A stretch of DNA of 64,000 bases from Oceanirhabdus sp. W0125-5 (lineage in GTDB: Bacteria > Bacillota > Clostridia > Clostridiales > Clostridiaceae). The position numbers and the translations under genes are program-made. The stretch spans positions 5,180,001-5,244,000 of the forward strand of contig NZ_CP115913.1 in assembly GCF_027938815.1 (NCBI RefSeq), read 5' to 3'. A model generated the notes under the pieces. It did no database searches and was not told the origin of the DNA. It worked only from the letters and a program-made list of their open reading frames with translations. This document shows, piece after piece, positions 1 to 7,749 of this stretch. Position 1 is the stretch's first letter; the number at the start of each line of letters is the position of its first letter.

Positions 1-207
1 ACTTAAATCAATAAAAAGTTTTTCTATGCAAAGTAGAAAAACCTCATCCTTATTTTTATAATAATGAAATAATTTCCCCTTTGAAATGTTATTATTCTTA
101 CAAATATTGTTAATAGAAGCTGTTGAATAATCTTTTTCCCCAAACTCCTTTAAACTTGCTAATAAAATACTCTCCCTGCTAATTTTGTTTTTTTCTTCTC
201 TATTCAC
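1..207 (-). CDS. TetR-family transcriptional regulator, N-terminal part (cut by window edge)
   Basis: The reverse strand reads 69 codons starting VNREEKNKISRESILLAS and containing ASINNICKNNNISKGKLFHYY, the helix-turn-helix and recognition-helix pattern of TetR regulators. The C-terminal ligand domain lies outside the window. The start is a GTG at 207: an SD (AGGAAAGGAG) sits 8 bases upstream, while the ATG at 215 runs into a stop after three codons. Such proteins are usually autorepressors of a nearby exporter. The stretch 208-325 is AT-rich promoter DNA; ACTCAGT near 263 could be part of an operator, but I cannot show this. Confidence 0.8.
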   Translation of the reverse strand, partial: MNREEKNKISRESILLASLKEFGEKDYSTASINNICKNNNISKGKLFHYYKNKDEVFLLCIEKLFIDLS

Positions 208-325
208 TTTTTCATCTCCTTTCCTAATTAAGGATTATTACAAAAACAAACCACTCAGTCTGTATTGTATTATACTCCCTTATATTATTAAATTCAATAC
301 TATATAACTTATTTTGGAAAGTAAA

Positions 326-349
326 AACCACGATATATGTATCGTGGTT
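326..349 (-). terminator. Rho-independent terminator of the GGDEF/EAL gene
   Basis: A 10-bp perfect stem (AACCACGATA with TATCGTGGTT) encloses a 4-base loop and has an A-run on its left side, which is a T-run on the reverse strand. It lies just past the stop codon at 360. Confidence 0.8.
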
Positions 350-359
350 TTGGGTTTAA

Positions 360-3272
360 TTAACTTTCTAAAAAATTATCCTCATATATTTTTTCTGCTT
401 CTAATGCTTCTAATGGTTTACTAAATAAATACCCTTGAATATAATTACATTCAGCTACTTTTAAACGTTTATATTGCTCTATATCCTCTACCCCTTCTGC
501 TAGTACTTCTAAATTTAAACTATGAGCTAGAGAAATAATATTATCCATTACAGAAATATTTTCTATTTCTAAAAACTTATCACATAAAGATTTATCCAGC
601 TTTATTTTATCCACTGGTAAAAATGTTAGATAGCTAAGAGAAGAATACCCTGTCCCAAAATCATCTAAAGCAATTTTTATACCTAAATCCTTTAATTCAT
701 TTAAAAACACTATGGTTTCTTCCTTTTTATCTAAAAAGATACTTTCCGTAATCTCAATTTCAATATACTTAGCATCTACAGCTTTTTCCTTCAAAGCATT
801 TTTTAAAAATTCAATATATTCCTTATCATTTAATTGTTTTGCTGAAAAATTAATGGCAATCGGTTTTATATTTAACCCCTTCTCTTTCCAAATTGCAATT
901 TGATTAATAGCTTGTTTTGTGACCCACCTTCCCATTTGATTGATCATGCCATTTTCTTCTGCTACCTGAATAAATACAGCTGGTGAAATGTAATGATCTT
1001 TAATTCTTACAAGCGCTTCAAATCCTATAATTTTACCAGTATATGTGCAAACTTGGGGCTGATATAACAATTTAAATCCATCTTCATTTATGGCTTCCCT
1101 TAATATTCTTTCAATCTCTATCTGCTTTTTTAATTTTTCTGTCATTTCTTTATTAAAAAACATATAGTTGTTTTTTCCTTCACCCTTTACGTTATACATT
1201 GCCATATCAGCATTCATAATTAATTGATTCACTTTATTACTATCAACAGGATATCTAGTAATCCCTAAACTTGCACTTATATAAATTTCTTCCCCTTCAA
1301 TAATCAATTTATTTTTAAATATATGCATGATTTTCTTAGCATATTTTTCTATAGATAAGATCTCCTCTTCACCGTTCATTAAAACAAGGAATTCATCTCC
1401 ACCAAACCTTGATATAAATATATTTTCCTCTTTTATACTCATAAGTTCTTGAGCCACTTTTTTTAAGACACAATCTCCATATATATGTCCTAAGGTATCA
1501 TTAATCTCTTTAAAATTATCTAAATCTAATAGCATTACTGCACCTGACTGATTTTGAGAGGTTACTTCTTCAAGTTTATCAAAAAATCTTACTCGGTTTG
1601 GTATATTAGTTAAGGCATCATTATACGCAAGGTGTTCTATATATGCTTCTTGTTCCTTTAGTTTTGTTATATCTGAAAGAATACCACTAATATACTTTAA
1701 GCTTTTACTTTCATCATAAATCCCTTTTCCGCGAACTAGTATACATTTAATCTGTTCATTATAATCCTTAATTTTTACTTGTACATATATTTCTTCTATT
1801 TCTCCATTCTTATATGCCAAAAACTCTTTCATGAACTTTTCATGATCTTCTTTTGTCAAAAATTCATTTAATACTTGAGTAAGTTTCCCTTTTTTTTCAA
1901 TACTTGTTCCTACAATATTTCTAAATTCTTGAGAAAAATAAAGAGTTTCATCACTTATATCTACTTCCCACACAGCGCTGTTAGTTCCTTTAATAGCAAT
2001 CTCATATTTTTGTTTTAAGCTTTCTAGTTTTTGTGTATAACATTGTATTTCATCGTATTGAGCCCTTAGTTCTTCTTCTGATGCAGTTAACTGCTCATAT
2101 GCTGCTGCAATCTCTTCATTAGATGCTTCTAATTCCTGTTGATTATCCTTTAATTCACATAAATATCTATCAATTTTATCTAATAAATTATTCATTGAAA
2201 GAATTAATCCTGAAAAAGTATCTGCATAATTTAAAGGCAGTCTGTATGCTATATTATTCTCTAAATCTATTTGATTAATCTTTTGGTTTAATTGATCTAC
2301 AGGCCTAATCACATTTTTATTTTGTACCCATAAAAGTACCAAAAACATCAAAATGGCAATGGTAGATGATGTTATAAAAATAGTATAGATAGAGGTATAA
2401 ACATGTTCCAACGAAACTCCTATGATTAAGGCTCCCGTATTTTGTTCATTTATCAACACAGGAACCGAAATTTCTAATACCTTAACATCCTTCTTCTCAT
2501 AGTTGCACTCAATAATGCTTTCTTTTCCTAATAAAGCTTTCTTTGCCCCTTCATCATGATGCTTATTGTATGTACTATCAATCTCTTCTTTATCACTATC
2601 TGCAATTACTTTCATATTTTTGTCAAGAAGAGTTGCAAAAACAAGATTCTCTTCACTTACCAAACTTTCAATCAAATTTTGATAGCTAAATTCATCTGTT
2701 AACTTTTGTATATTTTCTGCTAAAATTCCTACTTGTATAACATATCCATTTTTATTCTTTATAGCTCCATACTTAGTAGGAACCCCTGAAATTGCATTAG
2801 GTCTTATATCCTCCATTAACTCTTGCTCTTTACTGTGTATAAAATCATACATGGGATGTCCCTCTGAATGAGACCAACCCTTATAACTCTCAATAGTTGA
2901 ATATAAAATTTTCCCCATTTCATTCATCCAATTCAATTCATCTGCATGTATCTCTTTCATTAATTGTTTTAAATAATCATTATCTAATCTTTCTTCCTGA
3001 GTAATGACTAGTTTACCTGCTATTCTAATCTTATCTTCTAACCTTTCATCTATTACATCTAAAGCTTCTCGATTTCCCTCTATTTGTCTTATTACTTGTT
3101 TTGTTAGATTACGTACATCTTGTTTTTCTTGTGCTAATAATAACTTTTTACTTATATAGAAGCTTGAAATACTCACAGTTAAAATCGCTAACATAGTAAT
3201 CAATAAAGGTAAATATATTAATTTGAATTTGTTGATTACATTTTTATTAATATTATTTTTTACCCTTTTCAT
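360..3272 (-). CDS. Membrane-bound GGDEF/EAL cyclic-di-GMP protein with PAS domain
   Basis: 970 residues. Order: membrane segment about 17-42, extracytoplasmic sensor region about 43-290 (Cache-like size), second membrane segment about 292-315, HAMP about 316-370, a glutamate-rich coiled coil about 375-420, PAS about 425-550, GGDEF about 560-715 and EAL about 725-965. The cyclase motif RFGGDEF is intact. The phosphodiesterase domain has the family's key motifs FEALVR, ITESIF, DDFGTGYSSL and AEGVE, so both activities are possible; in such hybrids one domain often acts as a sensor. It should set local c-di-GMP in response to an outside signal. The start is fixed by GAAGGGGG seven bases before the ATG. 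It is a single-gene unit with its own terminator. Confidence 0.93.
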   Translation of the reverse strand: MKRVKNNINKNVINKFKLIYLPLLITMLAILTVSISSFYISKKLLLAQEKQDVRNLTKQVIRQIEGNREALDVIDERLEDKIRIAGKLVITQEERLDNDYLKQLMKEIHADELNWMNEMGKILYSTIESYKGWSHSEGHPMYDFIHSKEQELMEDIRPNAISGVPTKYGAIKNKNGYVIQVGILAENIQKLTDEFSYQNLIESLVSEENLVFATLLDKNMKVIADSDKEEIDSTYNKHHDEGAKKALLGKESIIECNYEKKDVKVLEISVPVLINEQNTGALIIGVSLEHVYTSIYTIFITSSTIAILMFLVLLWVQNKNVIRPVDQLNQKINQIDLENNIAYRLPLNYADTFSGLILSMNNLLDKIDRYLCELKDNQQELEASNEEIAAAYEQLTASEEELRAQYDEIQCYTQKLESLKQKYEIAIKGTNSAVWEVDISDETLYFSQEFRNIVGTSIEKKGKLTQVLNEFLTKEDHEKFMKEFLAYKNGEIEEIYVQVKIKDYNEQIKCILVRGKGIYDESKSLKYISGILSDITKLKEQEAYIEHLAYNDALTNIPNRVRFFDKLEEVTSQNQSGAVMLLDLDNFKEINDTLGHIYGDCVLKKVAQELMSIKEENIFISRFGGDEFLVLMNGEEEILSIEKYAKKIMHIFKNKLIIEGEEIYISASLGITRYPVDSNKVNQLIMNADMAMYNVKGEGKNNYMFFNKEMTEKLKKQIEIERILREAINEDGFKLLYQPQVCTYTGKIIGFEALVRIKDHYISPAVFIQVAEENGMINQMGRWVTKQAINQIAIWKEKGLNIKPIAINFSAKQLNDKEYIEFLKNALKEKAVDAKYIEIEITESIFLDKKEETIVFLNELKDLGIKIALDDFGTGYSSLSYLTFLPVDKIKLDKSLCDKFLEIENISVMDNIISLAHSLNLEVLAEGVEDIEQYKRLKVAECNYIQGYLFSKPLEALEAEKIYEDNFLES

Positions 3273-3433
3273 CTATTGGCCCCCTTCAATTATTAACACA
3301 AAATGAATACCCCATATATTTTCATGCATTCCAATCATATACTCTTTTATTTTATAATTTTTTTGAATATTCTTCAAGTTCTTTCGACAAATTTCATTCC
3401 CATTCTTCTTTTTAAAGACATCTATGTTAAAGT

Positions 3434-3460
3434 AAAAAAAACCACGACATTACATCGTGG
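3434..3460 (-). terminator. Terminator of ackA
   Basis: CCACGA and TCGTGG pair around a 7-base loop. A run of seven A on the left reads as T on the reverse strand, 36 bases after the ackA stop. Confidence 0.75.
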
Positions 3461-3495
3461 CTTTTAATAATTCTTATTAATTTATCCTAAAATTA

Positions 3496-4683
3496 TTAAC
3501 AAAGTTCCTTAGTATCTCTTGCAATCATTAACTCTTCATTTGTTGGAATCGCAAATACTTTTACAGCCGAATCATCTGCACTGATTTCCGCTACTTTACC
3601 AGCAACATTATTCTTTTCTTTATCTATTTTAACTCCTAAGAACTCTAAACCTTTACAGCTTTGTTCTCTAGCATCTGAAGAGTTTTCTCCAATACCAGCA
3701 GTAAATATGATACAATCAACTCCACCTAAAGCCCCTGCATAACTAGCGATGTATTTTTTAATCTTATAATGGAATACATCTAATGATAATTGAGCTCTCC
3801 TACTTCCTTCTGCTGCTGCCTTAAGATCTCTAAAATCACTACTTATACCTGAAACTCCAAGTACTCCTGATCTTTTGTTCATTAAGTCTGCTACTTGCTC
3901 AGAAGATAAATCTAATTCCTGCATCAAGTACGTTACGATTGCAGGATCGATATCTCCTGCTCTAGTTCCCATAGCTAGTCCAGCAAGTGGTGTGAATCCC
4001 ATGCTTGTATCAATAGAGTTACCACCATCTATCGCACAAATACTTGCTCCATTTCCTAAATGACAAGAGATGATTTTTAAATCTTTAATATCTTTACCCA
4101 TCATTTCTGCTGCTACTTGTGAAACATATTTATGAGATGTTCCATGGAAACCATATTTTCTTATTTTGTGTTCCTCATATAATTCATATGGAAGCGGATA
4201 AATGTATGAATGTTCTGGCATTGTCTGATGGAAAGCTGTATCAAATACTGCAACCATTGGAGTATTTGGCATAAGTGCTTTACATGAATTAATTCCTATT
4301 ATGTTTGGCGGATTGTGTAAAGGTGCTAATTTTGAACACTCTTCTAATGCTTTTATTACTTTTTCATCAATCACTACAGAGCTAGAATAGAATTCTCCAC
4401 CATGAACAACTCTGTGTCCTACTGCTGAAATTTCCTCTGTACTTTTAATTACTCCATTAGTTTCATCTACCAGTGTTTCAAGAACTAATTTAATTGCATC
4501 TTTATGGTCCTTCATGTCTTGCTTTACAATGTATTTTTCTCTACCTTCTACTTTTTGAGTTAATCCTGATCCTTCCATACCAATTCTCTCAATTAACCCT
4601 TGAGCTAAGCAACTTTCATTTTCCATATTAATAAGTTGATACTTTAGAGAAGAACTTCCACAATTAATTACTAGTACCTTCAT
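3496..4683 (-). CDS. ackA: Acetate kinase
   Basis: 395 residues, the normal length. It converts acetyl phosphate and ADP to acetate and ATP, the ATP-yielding last step of acetate fermentation in the cytosol. Visible family motifs are NCGSSSLKYQ at the N-terminus (phosphate binding), VGHRVVHGG, the catalytic-Asp stretch VFDTAFH, GFHGTSH, and the C-terminal NEELMIARDT containing the conserved Glu. An SD (GGAAGGTG) lies seven bases before the ATG. In many clostridia ackA follows pta (phosphotransacetylase). Here the 416 bases upstream hold no gene and the next gene is an unrelated lipoprotein, so pta must be elsewhere. Confidence 0.97.
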   Translation of the reverse strand: MKVLVINCGSSSLKYQLINMENESCLAQGLIERIGMEGSGLTQKVEGREKYIVKQDMKDHKDAIKLVLETLVDETNGVIKSTEEISAVGHRVVHGGEFYSSSVVIDEKVIKALEECSKLAPLHNPPNIIGINSCKALMPNTPMVAVFDTAFHQTMPEHSYIYPLPYELYEEHKIRKYGFHGTSHKYVSQVAAEMMGKDIKDLKIISCHLGNGASICAIDGGNSIDTSMGFTPLAGLAMGTRAGDIDPAIVTYLMQELDLSSEQVADLMNKRSGVLGVSGISSDFRDLKAAAEGSRRAQLSLDVFHYKIKKYIASYAGALGGVDCIIFTAGIGENSSDAREQSCKGLEFLGVKIDKEKNNVAGKVAEISADDSAVKVFAIPTNEELMIARDTKELC

Positions 4684-4835
4684 AATTTTTCACCTTCCAT
4701 GTATTATTTAGTTCATAATGTTTGGACAATTTTAGAAGTTATAACATCAATTATCTAGCTTTCTATAACCGCCCAATTACTTTCTCTTTTTGTATATCAC
4801 ATTTAATAAATAGTATGTCCTATAATATTTAATTC

Positions 4836-4880
4836 ATATCTTATAAGATATATGATATATAATAACTCTTAGAATTTCAA
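4836..4880 (-). promoter_or_regulatory. Probable ackA promoter with a palindrome over the start point
   Basis: On the reverse strand TTGAAA (4875-4880) and TATCAT (4852-4857) are separated by 17 bases. Immediately downstream, 4836-4851 is a perfect 16-base palindrome (ATATCTTATAAGATAT), a position where a repressor would block initiation. The leader to the ackA start would be about 160 bases. The binding protein is unknown. Confidence 0.5.
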
Positions 4881-4992
4881 GTAGTTTTAAATAATTCGCA
4901 ATATTCTAAAAGTTTTTCAATACCTTATTGTCCATTTCAAAGTACTTCTTTTTGCAATTAATTATATGAAGTTATATGATATTCTTCTCCTT

Positions 4993-5010
4993 TTGTGAAT
5001 TAATTCACAA
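4993..5010. promoter_or_regulatory. Rex-type redox operator
   Basis: The 18 bases TTGTGAATTAATTCACAA form a perfect palindrome. They match the established Rex half-sites TTGTGAA-N4-TTCACAA; Rex is a repressor that senses NADH/NAD+. On the reverse strand the site is followed at once by an SD-like AAAGGAGAAG that has no start codon after it. It lies about 310 bases ahead of ackA and next to the lipoprotein terminator. The regulated promoter is not clear. Confidence 0.6.
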
Positions 5011-5017
5011 TAAATAA

Positions 5018-5040
5018 AACCATCTAAATCAGATGGCTTT
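5018..5040 (-). terminator. Terminator of the 5.1-kb lipoprotein gene
   Basis: AACCATCT pairs with AGATGG plus flanking bases around a short loop. On the reverse strand a T-rich tail follows. Confidence 0.65.
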
Positions 5041-5099
5041 ATTTCAATTACTAATGACTAGCTTTGAAAACTCAATACTACATCTTTAATATTCAATAT

Positions 5100-6032
5100 C
5101 TATTGTATATTACTCTCATACTTTTTTAATTTTATTTCAGGTAATTCTAATCTTTTATCATGTCGAAGTGTTAGTTTTTTAACAACATATTTATTATTTT
5201 TAAAATTAAAAATATAGTCAATTTCTCCAAATACACGTCTATGATATACTCCTGGTATAAACTTAGAACAGATAATTTCATCAATTTTATCTAAATCAAT
5301 ATCTTTAATTTCAATGTTATAAAAATTTTGTTTTTCCATAGTTTCAATACTTGTATACTCTTTTAACTCACTCAGTCTATCATAATATAAATCTTTTTTA
5401 CTTTCATCAGTAATAACATTATATTTTGCATAAACCTGTGAGACCTTATCATAAAACTCTATAAAACCATCCCCAACATATTTAATTCCATAATTGTCCT
5501 TTGCTTGATAAGGTAATGTATTTGAATCGAATATTTTGGATATTTGATTATCTGAAAAATTTAAAACTACAAGTCCATAGCTATAATCATGTCTCCAAAG
5601 ATTTGCATAATAAAGCGAACTAGGAAATAACCATAAACCTATAGATTTTTTACCATCTGCTAAATTAATTAGTTCTACTTTATCAATACAATTTAGATTT
5701 AATGTTTTGATATGAAATAGTTGCTCAGTTTCATTAATACATATCTTCAAATCTATATTATCTTCAGTATATTCTCCTTTATATTCAAGTATTTTAATAT
5801 TATCATCTATTCCATCATTATTAATATCTTCTATTATCTCAGTAAATAATTTATATTCTACTTTCTTTTTACTTGTGGTTTTTTCTTCCTCTTTATTTTC
5901 TTGTTGTAAAACGACTTGTCCCTCTTTCCTCACACTTACAATTGAATTTTGCTGCTCTACATAATTTTTGTTAGAACATGAACTTATTAATATACTTAAA
6001 ATCAATAATGCAAATAATCTACCAAACTTCAT
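5100..6032 (-). CDS. Unknown lipoprotein
   Basis: 310 residues. The N-terminus MKFGRLFALLILSILISSCS is a lipoprotein signal peptide with lipobox ISSC, so the mature protein should be anchored outside the membrane by Cys19. A charged linker rich in Lys and Glu follows. Two Asp-rich stretches, DINNDGIDDNIKIL and DIDLDKIDEI, resemble the short calcium-binding loops of VCBS/FG-GAP-type proteins whose first strand follows such a loop. I do not recognise a named family. It ends in its own terminator; the small membrane protein upstream may be co-transcribed (69-base gap). Confidence 0.7.
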   Translation of the reverse strand: MKFGRLFALLILSILISSCSNKNYVEQQNSIVSVRKEGQVVLQQENKEEEKTTSKKKVEYKLFTEIIEDINNDGIDDNIKILEYKGEYTEDNIDLKICINETEQLFHIKTLNLNCIDKVELINLADGKKSIGLWLFPSSLYYANLWRHDYSYGLVVLNFSDNQISKIFDSNTLPYQAKDNYGIKYVGDGFIEFYDKVSQVYAKYNVITDESKKDLYYDRLSELKEYTSIETMEKQNFYNIEIKDIDLDKIDEIICSKFIPGVYHRRVFGEIDYIFNFKNNKYVVKKLTLRHDKRLELPEIKLKKYESNIQ

Positions 6033-6101
6033 TCTAAGACTCCTATCTATATTTGAACAAATTTATATATTAATTTACCTTATTTATATAAAAAATTATC
6101 A

Positions 6102-6671
6102 TCACATATGAAATTTAATAAATATATGTATCATAAAAATAAAAATTAAAACACCAAATAATATATTCGTAAATCCCATAATTCTAAATCCTTTATATTT
6201 AAAATTACTTATTTGCTTCTCAATATCTCTTTTCAAAATCTTAAAGTTTTTTATAGAATTTAATTTATTAATTCTAACTTCATTATAAAGAGAATCAAAT
6301 ATTGATGCAGATTCTATTTCAAGTTCATATTCACTTTCCTCAAAGTGCTCGTCTAATAAAGCCTGAAGTACTTCTTTTTCAATATTAAAGATATTCAATA
6401 AATAATATTTTTTATTATCTATATGAAGAAACTTAATAAATAAAAATATAAAACAGAGAGCAATTATTGAAAAAAGCATTTGAAATTCAAACTTTATTGC
6501 ATCCATAGAAAAAATCACCGTTCCAAGTAAGGCAGTTCTTACTTTTAAACTAAATCCTCTCATAATAAAAGGGCTTCTTCTAATCTGCCTTATACCTATA
6601 TATATTAAATGTCCTGAAGCCATCAACCCAATAAAAAATGTTAAGATATCATATACAAGTTTGTATTTCAT
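6102..6671 (-). CDS. Unknown membrane protein
   Basis: 189 residues with hydrophobic segments at about 9-27, 62-82 and 165-186. The middle region (about 90-160) is charged and helical, probably cytosolic. No family recognised. The SD region is GAGAGGAATGACAAA before ATG, giving an acceptable start. It lies 69 bases upstream of the lipoprotein gene on the same strand without an obvious terminator between, so the two may form a small unit with an envelope role. Confidence 0.6.
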   Translation of the reverse strand: MKYKLVYDILTFFIGLMASGHLIYIGIRQIRRSPFIMRGFSLKVRTALLGTVIFSMDAIKFEFQMLFSIIALCFIFLFIKFLHIDNKKYYLLNIFNIEKEVLQALLDEHFEESEYELEIESASIFDSLYNEVRINKLNSIKNFKILKRDIEKQISNFKYKGFRIMGFTNILFGVLIFIFMIHIFIKFHM

Positions 6672-6780
6672 TTTGTCATTCCTCTCAATATTTTAATTTA
6701 ATTATTCAATATCTATTGATACCAACAACTTATACATATTTTATCAATTAATGTACTTTTTATCAATATCAACCAAATAA

Positions 6781-6802
6781 AGCCACCTCAAATGAGATGG
6801 CT
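6781..6802 (-). terminator. Terminator of the pfl operon
   Basis: AGCCACCTC pairs with GAGATGGCT around a 4-base loop, with one G-U pair, 16 bases past the pflA stop. The T-tail on the reverse strand is short, so termination may be moderate. Confidence 0.6.
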
Positions 6803-6817
6803 AAAAAAAAACAATCA

Positions 6818-7525
6818 TTACACACTTACGAATCTATCTTCCATTTTCTTAATTTTCTCTCTGCACATAGGTTTAACCCCTTGTAGTCTGTACGGTATTC
6901 CCATAGTCTCATATTTATTTACACCAAGAGTGTGATAAGGAAGCAATTCAACTTTTTCCACATTATCAAACTCACTGATTAAACTTTTCAACTGTTTCAT
7001 ATGATTATCCCCATCAGTTATCCCAGGTACAACTACATGTCTAATCCATAAGTTAACATTAGATTTCTTCAAATCTTCAGCAAACTTTTTAAACTCGTTA
7101 ATATCCCCTTTAACAAGTTCTTTGTATCCTTTTCTGTTAACATGTTTAACATCTAGGATAGCTAAATCAGTATATTTTAAGATTTCTTCATAATTCCCCA
7201 ATCCGAAACCAGCTGTGTCTATTGCTGTATGCAATCCGTGTTCTTTACATAGCTTTAGAAACTTTATCAAGAAATCAGGTTGTAAAAGTGGGTCTCCCCC
7301 AGAGCAAGTAATTCCTCCTCCAGACCTATCAAAATATGGCTTAAATCTTAGTGCTTTCTGTAAAAGTTCCTCTGGAGTTATCTCTTTTCCCTCATTTAAA
7401 TTCCACGTATCTGGATTATGACAGTAAGCACATCTCAATTTACACCCTTGAAAAAACACTACAAATCTTATTCCTGGCCCATCATTAAGCCCTAATGTCT
7501 CAATAGAATGAATTCTCCCTTTCAC
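6818..7525 (-). CDS. pflA: Pyruvate formate-lyase activating enzyme (radical SAM)
   Basis: 235 residues, the usual length. It uses S-adenosylmethionine and a 4Fe-4S cluster to place the glycyl radical on PflB. The radical-SAM cluster motif CKLRCAYCH (CxxxCxxC) lies near residues 29-36, preceded by GLNDGPGIRFVVFFQGC, typical of glycyl-radical activases; GGGITCSGGDPLLQ follows. Translation starts at a GTG with a G-rich SD just upstream. It is downstream of pflB on the same strand, separated by 224 bases that hold a repeat fragment, so it probably shares the pflB transcript and riboswitch. Confidence 0.96.
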   Translation of the reverse strand: MKGRIHSIETLGLNDGPGIRFVVFFQGCKLRCAYCHNPDTWNLNEGKEITPEELLQKALRFKPYFDRSGGGITCSGGDPLLQPDFLIKFLKLCKEHGLHTAIDTAGFGLGNYEEILKYTDLAILDVKHVNRKGYKELVKGDINEFKKFAEDLKKSNVNLWIRHVVVPGITDGDNHMKQLKSLISEFDNVEKVELLPYHTLGVNKYETMGIPYRLQGVKPMCREKIKKMEDRFVSV

Positions 7526-7628
7526 AAGCCACCCCCCTTTATTTCTTGATATTGTAAGAATTCACAAGCTCAATTTCATCGTAACTCCTTGTTCTTTAAT
7601 ACTTCTTTTATCTTTATTATAATAACTT

Positions 7629-7694
7629 AAATTTCTCGAAGAGAAATATCCTTCGTTTTCCATTTTCAATTTTCCATTCTCAACTATAATACTC
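7629..7694 (+). repeat. Right-end fragment of the interspersed hairpin repeat (copy 1)
   Basis: The hairpin ATTTCTCGAAGAGAAAT followed by a stretch built from TTTTCCATTTTC-like words matches the right end of the full repeats near 16.5, 18.5 and 57.7 kb. The left half is absent. It sits between pflB and pflA. Confidence 0.65.
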
Positions 7695-7749
7695 TTCTTG
7701 TTTATAAATCTTTCTACATTCTTATAGACTTTATATACTTTAGACAATA

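Noticed and set aside
7562..7747. 61-codon reverse-strand frame between pflB and pflA
   Set aside because: It covers a repeat fragment and has no SD; the residues come from simple repeat words.
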